A program made the position numbers and the translations under genes. DNA of 64,000 nt from Pseudomonadota bacterium (GTDB lineage: Bacteria > Pseudomonadota > Alphaproteobacteria > Rhizobiales > Devosiaceae). The notes under the pieces were generated by a model. That model ran no database searches and had not been told where the DNA came from. It saw only the letters and a list, made by a program, of their open reading frames with translations. Below are positions 42,072 through 51,122 of the stretch, in pieces (position 1 is the stretch's first letter; each line of letters begins with the position of its first letter). The stretch covers positions 62,001-126,000 of the forward strand of contig JAEWBN010000019.1 of assembly GCA_023391095.1 (NCBI GenBank). The letters run 5' to 3'.

Positions 42072-45000
42072 TCAGCTGAGGCGGCCGCTGGCGTGGGCCA
42101 GGGTGGTATAGACCTTGCCGCGATCGGAGAGCAGGTATTCGCGCGTTTCGGCGGCGGGGTTGGGGCCGGCAGCGGCGCGTTTCAGCAGCTGTTCGAACTC
42201 AGCCATATAGCTCTGGGCCATGCGGGCGAATTCGGGGTCGCGCTGCACGCGGCGGCGGACGTCGTCATAAGTGCCCTGACCGGTCAGCGTGTAGATGCGG
42301 CGGGTGAAGACATTGGACTCGCCGGCCTGATAGCGGGCCCAGGCTTCGGAGAGGGCCGCATCGTCGATGGCGCGGGCGATTTCTTCGGTCAGGCCGGACA
42401 GACCCTGCGGCGCAGCGGTGCTGGCCTGCTTGGCCGAGGCATTGCGCAGCACGTCGCGGAGCCAGCCGCCTTCCGGCTGAGCCTGCGGGGCAGGCGCTGC
42501 AGCGGCCGGAGCCGGGGCAGGGGCAGCCGGTGCGGCGGCGGGCGCCGGAGCCGGTGCAGGCTGTTCGGCAACCGTGGGACGGATTGGGTCCACGAGTGTC
42601 TGGCGCGGGGCCGGCTCAGGACGCCAGGCTTCACGCTGAGGCTCGGGCTGGCGCGGGGCCGGCTGGAAGCTGGCCTGGGCGGGCTGGCGCGACGGACGCA
42701 GCGCCGCACGGCGGTCGGTCAGGTCGTGGCTGGCCGGCTGCGAGCGGACAATGGCATTGAGCTCGCTCAGGGCCTCGATCTGCTCGGCAACGACGCGGCG
42801 CATGGCGGCGGCGCTGGCGCGGGTTTCCTCAGGAAGTTCGTTGACGCCGCGCGCCAGTTCCGCACGGGTGGCTTCAAGCTCGCTGCCCACTTCGCGGGCG
42901 GTTTCGCGCATGGAACGGGCCGTTTCGGCGAAGCGCTGGGTGGCTTCTTCGATGGCGCGCTGCATCTCGCCGACCATGCGCTGCTGGGCTTCCTGCAGGG
43001 CGTGGTTGGCGCGACGGCCTTCGGTGTCCGCGGTCTGGTGGAATTCGCCCAGACGCTCGGTGACTTCACCCGTGGTTTCGTCCAGGGCGCGGCGCAGCTG
43101 GCCGGTATTGCTGGCGATGGCATTGCGGACCGAGCTGGTGGAGTCCGAAATCGTGCTGGCCAGCGTGCTGGTCGTGGTGGTGAGGACGTCGGTGACGCTG
43201 CCGGCCGTGGAGGCGAGGGTGTCGCTGACCTTGGCGGCGTTGTCTTCGAGGGCCTCGTTGACCTGGTTGACTTGTTCGCTGAGCGCGGAACGGACCGAAG
43301 CGGACGTCTGGTTGAGCGCGGCAGCGGCGGCGTCGGCAGCTCGCTGGACGACATTGTCCATCTGGCTGGCGCTGCTGTGCAGGGCCGAGGTGAAGCGCTC
43401 GTTGGTGGTGTAGAGCGCGTTGTTGACGTTCTCGGCGTTGGCTTCCAGCGCCTTGGTGACGGTGGCGGTCGTTTCCTCGAGCTTGTCGTGGACCGAATGC
43501 GTGGTGGCTTCCAGCGCCTCGTCCATTGCCCGGCGCGCGCCGATCAGGCGGCGTTCGGTGTCGTTGACCGTATCGGCAATCGACTGGGCGAACATGCGCA
43601 TGCGGCCATCAATATCGTCGGCACGAGCCGCAAAGCTCTGTGCCAGGGCTTCCATGGCGCCGCGGCGATCCTCGAGGCTTTCGAGGGCCGTCTGGCCGTT
43701 GGCTTCCAGAGCGCGCGAGGCGCGTTCGATGCCCACGGTTTCCTGATCGAGACGACCCAGGATGGTGGAGAACTCTTCCACCATGGAGCGGATGGTCTGC
43801 TGCAGGGCGCCGACATGCTGGGTGACGATTTCGCCGGCCTGTTCGGTCTGGCCCATCGCCTCGCGCATGGTGTTGGAATAGTTGGCGGTCTGCTGGGCAA
43901 CGCTGGTTTCGAGGCTGGCCAGGTTGGCGGTTGAAGCATCCAGAACGCGCTGCAGGAGCAGGTTGGAGTCGTTGAGCTTGTTGAGGGCGTTGGTGACGTC
44001 GCTGAGAATGCGGCCGGTCGAGGCGGACATGATGGTCTCGGCTTCGCGGGCATTTTCGCTCAGCGCATCGCGAAGCAGGTTGCCGTGGCTGGCAAGGGCC
44101 GACTGCAGCTCGGCGGAGCGCTCGGTGACCAGTTCGGCAAAGCTGTTGGTGTGTGCGGTGACCGAACGATTGATCTCGGAGAGGCGAGTTTCGATGGTGT
44201 CGACGGCGCCGACTGCCTTGACCGAAACGATCTCGTCGATGTTGCCGGCGGCAAGACGGATCTGTTCGAGCGCATTGCGCACCGCGGAGTCCATGCGGTT
44301 GGCAGTGGTTTCCACGTTGTTGGAAATGACTTCGGCAGCAGCCGTGATGCGGGTCGCGATGGTTTCTTCGATGCGGTCGGCGCCCGCTTCGAGATCGGCC
44401 ATGGACTGGGTGATCGACGTGCTGATCGAGGCATTGAGGGCGGCCAGGCGCTCGGCCGTGATGTCGGCGCGCGCGGTGATGGCCTCGGGCAGGGTGCCCA
44501 AGCGGCTATCGACCATTTCGGTGATCGAGTTGCGGGCCTTTTCGACGCCGGATTCGATAAGTTCGGCGGCACGGCGGGCGCTGTCGCCGACGCTGAGGCT
44601 GGCGCTTTCGATACGGGCGGTCACGCCGCGTTCGGCATCGGAAATGCGGGCGACGGCATTGTCGAGGCCTTCACCCAGACCGGTGTTGATGTCGTTGACC
44701 TTGGAGGCCACGGTGATCGACATTTCGTCGAGCCGCGCGGACATGGTGTCGGTGACATTGCGCAGCGATGCGTCGATGCCTTCGCGTGCCGCAAGGCCAT
44801 GCTGGTCGATGGTCTGCGCCATTTCAGCGGTGTGCAGGCCGATGGTTTCGCCAATCGATGTGGTGTGATTGGCCAGCGTGTCGGACAGGTGCTGGGTGCG
44901 CGCATTGAGCGCTTCGGAAAGCTGCTGGGTGCGGGTGTTGACGGCCTGAGCGAGATCCTGCGTCCGCATGTCCAGCTGGCGGGTGAGGCCGCTGGCGCCT

Positions 45001-47549
45001 TCCTCGATGCGCGAGGAGAGGGTGGCAGTGCGTTCGTCGAGCTGGGACACCATGGCATCGGTGGCCTGTGCGAGACTGGACACCAGAGCGCCGGAGCGCG
45101 TGTCGAGTTCGGATGCAAAACGGCCAGTGCGCTCGTCGAGCTGGGACACGAACCCGCCCGTGCGGCCATCCAGTTCGGTGAGCAGGCTGCCGGCGCGCTC
45201 GTCTAGCTGGCTGGCAAGCGTATTGGCGCGCTCGTCGAACTGGGAAACAAAGGTTCCGGTGCGGTCGTCCAGTTGCGACACCAGCGAGCCGGTGCGGTCG
45301 TCGAGCTGGGACACCAAGGCGCCAGCCCGGTCTTCCAGCTGGGAGACCAGAGTGCCGCTGCGATCATCCAACTGCTCGACAAAGGTCTGGGTGCGACCAT
45401 CGATCTGGGAGACCAGCGCACCGGTGCGGCTGTCCAACTGCGACACCAGGGTGCCCGTGCGGCTGTCGAGGCGCGAGACGAGGGTTCCGGTGCGATCGTC
45501 GAGCTGAGACACAAGTGTCTCGGTCCGTTCGTCGAGCTGACCGGCCAGAGCAGAGGTGCGGCTTTCGATTTCCAGCGCCAGAGCGCTGGTGCGCTCGGAA
45601 AGGGTATCGGACAGCGACTGGCTGCGGGTCTGGATGGTCGCGTCGAAATCCTGCGTGCCGGTGGCCAGGGTTTCGCCCAGGGCCTCGGTGCGGAGGCGAA
45701 TGGCCTCATTCAGCTCATCGCCGCGCAGGGCGAGGGTGCGGGCCAGCATTTCGGCCTTGCCCTCGAAGGACTGGGCGATCTCGCGGGTGCGCTCGGAGAC
45801 GATGTCGTTGAAGCGCCCTGATTCCTCGTTGAGCGCCATTTCGAGAACATTGGCGCGGGCGGCAAAGTTGATCCCCTGCGCTTCGAGGCGCTTGACCAGG
45901 TGTTCGCCCTTGTCGCCGACGACGCTGTCGAGGGCATGGAGCTTTTCATCGAGAATGCTGGTGATTTCCGCCAGGCGCGCATCGAAATGGCTCAGCGAAT
46001 CCTGACCGGCGCCGGCCAGGGTCAGGCGGGCGCGCTCGGAAGTCTCGTCCAGGGCGCCGTTGATTTCGATGACCGCGGTCTGCAGGCGGCTTTCCATGGC
46101 ATTGAGCTGGATAGACACCGACTCGTCGATCTGGCGGGACATGGTGGCCAGCAGCAGCTCGGCCTCGGTGGTGCGGCCGGCAATGTCACCGGCGATGCGG
46201 GAGCCAATGCTGTCGAGCGCCTCGCGGACCTCCTGGCCACGGCTGCGCAGGTCTTCAAGGAAGGTGCTGCCGTTTTCGCTGAGCAGGTTGGAAAAACGGT
46301 TGGCACGCGTATCGAGCGCGGTTTCCAGGTCAGCGGTGCGGGCTTCAATCAGGCCGACAATCGACTGGCCCTGGGTTTCGAAGGCGCCGGTGAGCTCGGC
46401 GGTGCGCTCGGCCAGGCGCTGGGTGCGGCTGTCCATGGCCACGGCGATGGTGTCGGCGTGGTTGTCGAGCGCCGAAGCAAGCGCCGAGATGCGGCCTTCA
46501 ATGGCGGCGTTGAGTTCGGAAGATCGGTTTTCGAGCGCCTTGTCGAGGGCGGCGGTGTGGTCCTCGAAGGCAAGGGATACGCGTCCGGTGCTATCGTCGA
46601 GAGCGCCCAAGAAGTCGCCGGTGCGGTTGTCCATAAGCTGTACGAAGCTGTCGGCGCGCTCGCTGAAACCGGTGGTCAGGGTGTTTCCTGCAGTTTCCAG
46701 CGCGCGCGTCAGGTTGCCGCCGCTTTCGACGATGGTACCGGCAATGCGCTGGCTGATCATGTCGAGGTCGAAGACCAGACCGGTATGGCTCTCGGTAATG
46801 GCTTCGCGCACGCGTTCGGTATTGGTGAGCACGCTGTCGCGCTGGCTGGCCAGTTCGGCGATCAGGGCGCGCATGCGGGACTCATTGTCCGAATAGGTGC
46901 GCTCGAGGGCGGTGACCTCGTTGTGGATCATCACTTCGAGTTCGCCAGCGCGCGAGAGGGCGCGTTCCAGGCCATCGCCCAGCGCATTGACCTCGCGGCG
47001 GACGGCCTGACCAACCGAGGCTACCTTGTCGGCGGCGGTGACTTCGGGTTCGGCAAGGCGAATGGCGGCCTGGGTGATGGAAGAGGCGGCGTTGCGCAGA
47101 TCGGCGGCGCGACGGAACAGTGTGGCGACGGCAAAGAAACCGAGCACCGGCAGGACCATGATGGCGAGCAGTGCGATGAACTCAAGGGAACCCACGAACT
47201 GGCCGAAATTGCCCATTTCCTGGCCAAAGCGCAAAAAGGCAACGGTGCCCGAGGCGGCGAGCCAGACAATCGACAGACCCAGTGCCAGCCAGGTGGGCGC
47301 GGCAGACGAGCGGGTCTGCAGGCCATAGAGAAGCTTGGAGGCGGAGATCCGGTCGTCATTGGCGACAACGCCGGCCTGCTGAGCGATCCGGTCGGCGGCC
47401 TTGACACGTTCGGATCGCGCGGGCTCGGCGGGCTTCTTTTCCGCGGGCGGGTTGTCGTCAAGGTTGAAGACGGATTCCTTCAGAGCGTCCTCGACGGCAG
47501 AAAATGCCAGCGCGGCCGGATCGTTCTGGGGGGTCGTGTTCTTCGCCAT
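42072..47549 (-). CDS. Giant hendecad-repeat membrane protein, Growth Pole Ring (GPR)-like
   Basis: An 1825-residue protein. Residues 1-80 are charged and cytosolic, two membrane spans follow (about 86-106 and 122-144), then roughly 1450 residues of almost continuous helical coiled-coil or apolipoprotein-like repeats. Residues 650-891 form 22 clear 11-residue units of the type LDDRTGTLVSQ. A Pro/Ala-rich linker (about 1615-1690) leads to a compact C-terminal domain of about 130 residues (EIARAIDDAALSEAWARYQ, VFTRRIYTL, YLLSDRGKVY). This matches the GPR protein of Agrobacterium, a very large apolipoprotein-like membrane protein that forms a ring at the growing pole. Homology is judged by layout and composition only. 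The gene ends next to a bidirectional terminator and is divergent from an Hpt gene. Confidence 0.8.
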   Translation of the reverse strand: MAKNTTPQNDPAALAFSAVEDALKESVFNLDDNPPAEKKPAEPARSERVKAADRIAQQAGVVANDDRISASKLLYGLQTRSSAAPTWLALGLSIVWLAASGTVAFLRFGQEMGNFGQFVGSLEFIALLAIMVLPVLGFFAVATLFRRAADLRNAASSITQAAIRLAEPEVTAADKVASVGQAVRREVNALGDGLERALSRAGELEVMIHNEVTALERTYSDNESRMRALIAELASQRDSVLTNTERVREAITESHTGLVFDLDMISQRIAGTIVESGGNLTRALETAGNTLTTGFSERADSFVQLMDNRTGDFLGALDDSTGRVSLAFEDHTAALDKALENRSSELNAAIEGRISALASALDNHADTIAVAMDSRTQRLAERTAELTGAFETQGQSIVGLIEARTADLETALDTRANRFSNLLSENGSTFLEDLRSRGQEVREALDSIGSRIAGDIAGRTTEAELLLATMSRQIDESVSIQLNAMESRLQTAVIEINGALDETSERARLTLAGAGQDSLSHFDARLAEITSILDEKLHALDSVVGDKGEHLVKRLEAQGINFAARANVLEMALNEESGRFNDIVSERTREIAQSFEGKAEMLARTLALRGDELNEAIRLRTEALGETLATGTQDFDATIQTRSQSLSDTLSERTSALALEIESRTSALAGQLDERTETLVSQLDDRTGTLVSRLDSRTGTLVSQLDSRTGALVSQIDGRTQTFVEQLDDRSGTLVSQLEDRAGALVSQLDDRTGSLVSQLDDRTGTFVSQFDERANTLASQLDERAGSLLTELDGRTGGFVSQLDERTGRFASELDTRSGALVSSLAQATDAMVSQLDERTATLSSRIEEGASGLTRQLDMRTQDLAQAVNTRTQQLSEALNARTQHLSDTLANHTTSIGETIGLHTAEMAQTIDQHGLAAREGIDASLRNVTDTMSARLDEMSITVASKVNDINTGLGEGLDNAVARISDAERGVTARIESASLSVGDSARRAAELIESGVEKARNSITEMVDSRLGTLPEAITARADITAERLAALNASISTSITQSMADLEAGADRIEETIATRITAAAEVISNNVETTANRMDSAVRNALEQIRLAAGNIDEIVSVKAVGAVDTIETRLSEINRSVTAHTNSFAELVTERSAELQSALASHGNLLRDALSENAREAETIMSASTGRILSDVTNALNKLNDSNLLLQRVLDASTANLASLETSVAQQTANYSNTMREAMGQTEQAGEIVTQHVGALQQTIRSMVEEFSTILGRLDQETVGIERASRALEANGQTALESLEDRRGAMEALAQSFAARADDIDGRMRMFAQSIADTVNDTERRLIGARRAMDEALEATTHSVHDKLEETTATVTKALEANAENVNNALYTTNERFTSALHSSASQMDNVVQRAADAAAAALNQTSASVRSALSEQVNQVNEALEDNAAKVSDTLASTAGSVTDVLTTTTSTLASTISDSTSSVRNAIASNTGQLRRALDETTGEVTERLGEFHQTADTEGRRANHALQEAQQRMVGEMQRAIEEATQRFAETARSMRETAREVGSELEATRAELARGVNELPEETRASAAAMRRVVAEQIEALSELNAIVRSQPASHDLTDRRAALRPSRQPAQASFQPAPRQPEPQREAWRPEPAPRQTLVDPIRPTVAEQPAPAPAPAAAPAAPAPAPAAAAPAPQAQPEGGWLRDVLRNASAKQASTAAPQGLSGLTEEIARAIDDAALSEAWARYQAGESNVFTRRIYTLTGQGTYDDVRRRVQRDPEFARMAQSYMAEFEQLLKRAAAGPNPAAETREYLLSDRGKVYTTLAHASGRLS
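44877..45602 (-). repeat. 22 tandem 33-bp coding repeats in the GPR-like gene
   Basis: This stretch encodes 22 consecutive 11-residue units without a single insertion or deletion; the consensus is L-D-x-R-T-G-x-L-V-S-Q. Units 3-18 are the most alike. At the DNA level the 33-base period is still obvious on the plus strand as recurring GTCGAGCTGGGACACCA-like words, so recombination or slippage could change copy number in steps of 11 residues without breaking the frame. Confidence 0.9.
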
Positions 47550-47902
47550 ACTCTTTACAACTCTCGCGTCGGCACTGCAGCAACTGGGCGGACTATGAAA
47601 GGTATGATGCCCCCGCAGCCCTTTCCGGGCCGGTGGTCAACTCGGAACAATTCGATGCAAATGCCCCGCATCGTTCCAACCCTCGCCGCCGCGCGCTGGT
47701 TCAAAGCCCATACATACATTCAATTTTATGCAAACCGAACGGTTTCTTACCCAAAGGTTAATTTTTGGGTGGGAAACGTTAACGAATTGAGGGCTCAACC
47801 TTGGCGAAGATGTGGCTTAATCTCTGATTCAGATGCCCACGGCTAAGCTGTGGCGCGGACTGTGGAAATCGCGAAGTCCGTCCAGCAGCCGGAGGTGCCA
47901 GA
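47550..47902. promoter_or_regulatory. Shared intergenic region of the GPR-like and Hpt genes
   Basis: This 353-base region is AT-richer than its surroundings and carries the divergent promoters of the two genes. It has a short inverted repeat AAACCG-AA-CGGTTT (47732-47745), an ACCCAAA/TTTGGGT hairpin (47749-47755 with 47764-47770) and a TTAACG near 47779 that resembles half of a CtrA site, but no full TTAA-N7-TTAA. I could not assign -35 and -10 boxes with confidence, and no frame here looks coding. Confidence 0.45.
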
Positions 47903-48292
47903 ATGGCGCAGAGTGCCGTCGCCAACGCCGTCATCGATTCCGCGCCACAAAGGCCCATGCGGCCCGTGGATCTGGTCCACCTCGCCAAGCAGTGTCTGGG
48001 CAATGAAGCGCTCGAACTGGACGTGCTGCGGCTGTTCGATCAGACGATGGGGACCTATTTCGAGCGGCTGCGGCTCGCTGCAACCTTCGATGACATGGCC
48101 ATCACCATTCATTCGATCAAAGGCGCGGCAGCTGGAGTGGGCGCCTGGGCCATTGCGGAGCAGGCCAAGGGCATCGAAGCCGACCTCAGGGACGGCTTTG
48201 CCATTCGCAGCGAGCGGATCGATGACCTGGGCCTTGTGATCGAGGAAGCGCGGGACTTCATCTCGCGCATGCTGGCCGGCGAAGCCGCCTAG
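47903..48292 (+). CDS. Single-domain Hpt (histidine phosphotransfer) protein
   Basis: A 129-residue protein that is little more than one Hpt four-helix bundle. The phosphorylatable His70 lies in the signature HSIKGAAAGVGA, flanked by an acidic helix with EALELDVLRLFDQ and by a C-terminal helix. Hpt proteins pass phosphoryl groups between response-regulator receivers and other domains in phosphorelays. No sensor kinase or receiver gene is adjacent, so its partners are elsewhere. GGAGG precedes the ATG. It shares a 353-base upstream region with the GPR-like gene, and ends four bases before the convergent treY stop. Confidence 0.88.
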   Translation: MAQSAVANAVIDSAPQRPMRPVDLVHLAKQCLGNEALELDVLRLFDQTMGTYFERLRLAATFDDMAITIHSIKGAAAGVGAWAIAEQAKGIEADLRDGFAIRSERIDDLGLVIEEARDFISRMLAGEAA

Positions 48293-48295
48293 TCC

Positions 48296-50941
48296 TTACT
48301 CCGTTCTGGAAATAAAGACCGCCACGGGGAGACCGCGGAGGCATTCGGTCAGTGATGGGGAAACCGTGGCTTTGGGATCGCCGATCACAGTTGTCCAGGT
48401 TTGGCCCGCGACAGTTTCAGGCAAGCTTAGCCGTGCACCGTCCGCTTGCGGGTGGCGGCCCGGTGACGCGATGACGAGCAGAACCTCCCCGCCGTGGCGC
48501 CGCAGGAAGGCCAGGGAGCGCTCGGTGCCGGTGCCCGTGATTGCAAGCGGTTCGTAGCTGCCGGCCACAAAAAGTGCGGGATGGTCGCGGCGCAGGAGCA
48601 GCAGTGTCTGCACGACGGCCAGCTTGGCGGCGCCGGAGCGCCAGTCGGCCAGAAGAAAGCCGAGATCGGGATCGAGCATATCGAGCATGTGGGCGCGCTG
48701 GGCAAAATCGACCGGGCGGCGATTGTCCGGATCGACCATGCTCTGCTCGTAGAGTTCGGCACCCTGATAGATGTCGGGCACGCCTGGAGCGGTGAGCTTG
48801 AGGGTTGCCGCGATCAGGCTATTGCGTGCGCCCAGTGGCCCGAGATGCTCCACGAAATTCACAAGGTCGGGGAGGATGGCACCTGCGGGATCCAGCAGGG
48901 CATCGAGATTGGCCTGTGCCTTGGCCTCATAGTCTTCGTTCGGTGCGGTCCATGTGGTGTGCTCGCGCGCTTCGCGCAGTGCCTTGGTGAGGGCGCCGGC
49001 GCTGCGGTCCTTGAAGGCGGTGAGGTCGTCGGCGGCGAGGGCGGGGTTATCGAGCTCTGCGGGCCATGCGCCCACAAGCTGCTGGAAGAGGTAGTAAAGG
49101 TCGTTGGCGTCTACCTCGGGGGCACCGGCGTCCTCAAGCAGATTGCGCCAGCGGGTGACGGCGGCGATCCAGTCCTCGGGGATCTCTGTCAGGGCGGCAA
49201 TCCGGGCGCGGACGTCTTCGCCGCGCTTGGTATCGTGGCTCGATGAGGTGAGCATGCCGAGCGGCAGGTTCTGGCTGCGCCAGGCATTGAAGGCGTGGAA
49301 GCGCTCCGGGCCGGCATAAAAGACGTCGGGCAGTTCCCCGACATCGCTCAGGGCCAGAAGGCGGTTGAAGCGGTAAAGCGCCGTGTCCTCCAGACCCTTG
49401 GCCATGACGGGCCCGGTGAATTGCTGAAGGCGCATGGCCGCGTCGAGCGCCGCATCGTGCCGAAGTTCTCCCGAGGCGAGGCTTTCGAGGAAGGCGAAGA
49501 GGGCAGGGTCGAGCGTTGGGGCGGCCGCACAGGCGCGTTGGATGGCCGCGGAGATGTCATCCCGGTCCGCATCGCTGGCGCCATTCGTGTCGAGATAGGT
49601 CCGATAGACGGCCATTTCAGACACGAGATGCCTGAGGGCGTTGCGGATGCCGTTGCGGGTCAGGTCAGCGGTCGCGGGATCGGCATGGGCGATCGCGGTC
49701 AGGCGCGCTGTCAGGGCGTCGAGTTCGGCAGCCATTTCGTAGTCGATGATGTCGAGCTTTGCCTGCCGCTCGATTGACCCCAGCGTTGCGGTGCGGCCGG
49801 TGAAGGAAGCGTAGAAGGCGGAAAGCGTTTCCTCTGCCGCAGGGTCGGTCAGTAGCTGGATGGTCTGATTGGCGAACTCGTAGCCTGTCGTGCCATCCAC
49901 CTGCCAGTCCAGCCGCAGCTTCTCATGGGGCGCCAGGATTTTCTCGACAACCAGATAGATGGGGCGAGGGCACTTCCGGCGCAGCGTGAGCGCGTAGGCC
50001 CGCGGATCAAAAAGGCCATCGATATGGTCGATGCGCAGGCCATCGACCCAGCCCTCCTCGACCAGCTGGAAAATCAGCCTGTGGGCGTGATCGAAAACCT
50101 CGTCCCGCTCGATCCGGATAGCGCCGAGGTCTGAGACGATGAAGAAGCGCCGGTAGTTTATGTCATCGGCCGCGACGGAATAGCGGGCGGCGCGCCAGTT
50201 CTGCCGCGCGATGAGAGCGGCGATGTCTTTCGGTTCCAGCTGCGCGAGAGCGGTCTCGACTTCGGCTGGTTCCATGCCGGTGAGCTTCTGCTTGAGAGCT
50301 TCAGCGCCGGCCGGGCCGCTCAGGTCTTCGAAGTTCTGGCCCAGGTCCATGAGGGCGTTGCGGCCAAACTTGAGAATGTCGCCATAGGTCCGAGGGGCGA
50401 GCGGGAGCTTGTGGGCGTCTTCGGCCCAGGCCGAGAAACTGCCCGAGTGGGCATCGTATCGGATGGTCAGGCGTCCGGTTTCCAAGGCTTCGGCTGCCGA
50501 GCAGCCGAGGAACGGCACGAGGACCTTGTTGTGCAGGCTCGGCTCGGATGGCGACCAGTTGACGTCGAACCATTGCGCATAGCGGCTGTCGCGACCCCAT
50601 TCGAGCAGGTCCAGCCAATAGGGGTTGTCCGACCCGCCGATCCCCATGTGATTGGGGACGATATCGAGGATGATGCCCAATCCATGGCGGCGCAATGTTG
50701 CGGCCATGCGCCGGAAATCGTCGAGCGAGCCCAGTTCGGGGTCCAGGCGCGTATGGTCAACGCAGTCATAGCCATGAGTGCTGCCGGCGCGGGACATGAG
50801 AATGGGCGAGAGATAGACGTGGCTGATGCCGAGCTTTTCCAGATAGGGCGCGATCACCTCTGCATGGGCAAAGGTGAAATCCCTGTTGAGCTGGAGGCGG
50901 TATGTGGCGCGCGGCTGGGGACGATCTGCGGGGAAGCTCAT
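48296..50941 (-). CDS. treY: Malto-oligosyltrehalose synthase
   Basis: TreY, a GH13 enzyme, isomerises the reducing-end alpha-1,4 bond of maltodextrins to alpha-1,1, making maltooligosyl trehalose. The 881-residue protein begins with ATYRLQLNRDFTFAHAEVIAPYL, the family's unusual GH13 start, then LSPILMSRAGSTHGYD, DIVPNHMGIGG and, near residue 300, GLRIDHIDGLFDP with the catalytic Asp. The C-terminal part with RDHPALFVAGSYEPL is also typical. treZ, which releases trehalose in the second step, and treX are not adjacent here. Confidence 0.95.
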   Translation of the reverse strand: MSFPADRPQPRATYRLQLNRDFTFAHAEVIAPYLEKLGISHVYLSPILMSRAGSTHGYDCVDHTRLDPELGSLDDFRRMAATLRRHGLGIILDIVPNHMGIGGSDNPYWLDLLEWGRDSRYAQWFDVNWSPSEPSLHNKVLVPFLGCSAAEALETGRLTIRYDAHSGSFSAWAEDAHKLPLAPRTYGDILKFGRNALMDLGQNFEDLSGPAGAEALKQKLTGMEPAEVETALAQLEPKDIAALIARQNWRAARYSVAADDINYRRFFIVSDLGAIRIERDEVFDHAHRLIFQLVEEGWVDGLRIDHIDGLFDPRAYALTLRRKCPRPIYLVVEKILAPHEKLRLDWQVDGTTGYEFANQTIQLLTDPAAEETLSAFYASFTGRTATLGSIERQAKLDIIDYEMAAELDALTARLTAIAHADPATADLTRNGIRNALRHLVSEMAVYRTYLDTNGASDADRDDISAAIQRACAAAPTLDPALFAFLESLASGELRHDAALDAAMRLQQFTGPVMAKGLEDTALYRFNRLLALSDVGELPDVFYAGPERFHAFNAWRSQNLPLGMLTSSSHDTKRGEDVRARIAALTEIPEDWIAAVTRWRNLLEDAGAPEVDANDLYYLFQQLVGAWPAELDNPALAADDLTAFKDRSAGALTKALREAREHTTWTAPNEDYEAKAQANLDALLDPAGAILPDLVNFVEHLGPLGARNSLIAATLKLTAPGVPDIYQGAELYEQSMVDPDNRRPVDFAQRAHMLDMLDPDLGFLLADWRSGAAKLAVVQTLLLLRRDHPALFVAGSYEPLAITGTGTERSLAFLRRHGGEVLLVIASPGRHPQADGARLSLPETVAGQTWTTVIGDPKATVSPSLTECLRGLPVAVFISRTE

Positions 50942-51122
50942 CGGTGTCCATGGGCTGGGGGTCGGCTCTCATCAATCCAGCGTTGCCTGCCGGGTTCCAT
51001 GATCAATCGAGGATGCAGGTCTGCCCAGCCTTGTTTGACCGCGCGGTTGCCAGCGCATATAGAGCGCACCATATAAAACGTGTTCCGTCGCAGCGTTGCG
51101 ACCACCAACATTCAGTTCCTTC

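Noticed and set aside
44877..45602. CRISPR array or satellite because of the 33-base period
   Set aside because: There are no spacers; units are contiguous, in frame and clearly coding.
47779..47790. CtrA binding site in the GPR/Hpt spacer
   Set aside because: Only one TTAA half-site with no partner at the required 7-base spacing.
45900..47846. 648-residue frame on the plus strand opposite the GPR-like gene
   Set aside because: It is a GC-driven mirror frame: low complexity and no ribosome site, while the opposite strand carries a clear repeat protein. The same applies to other long antisense frames, such as 12121-13935, 19749-21482, 36586-38049 and 42093-43934.
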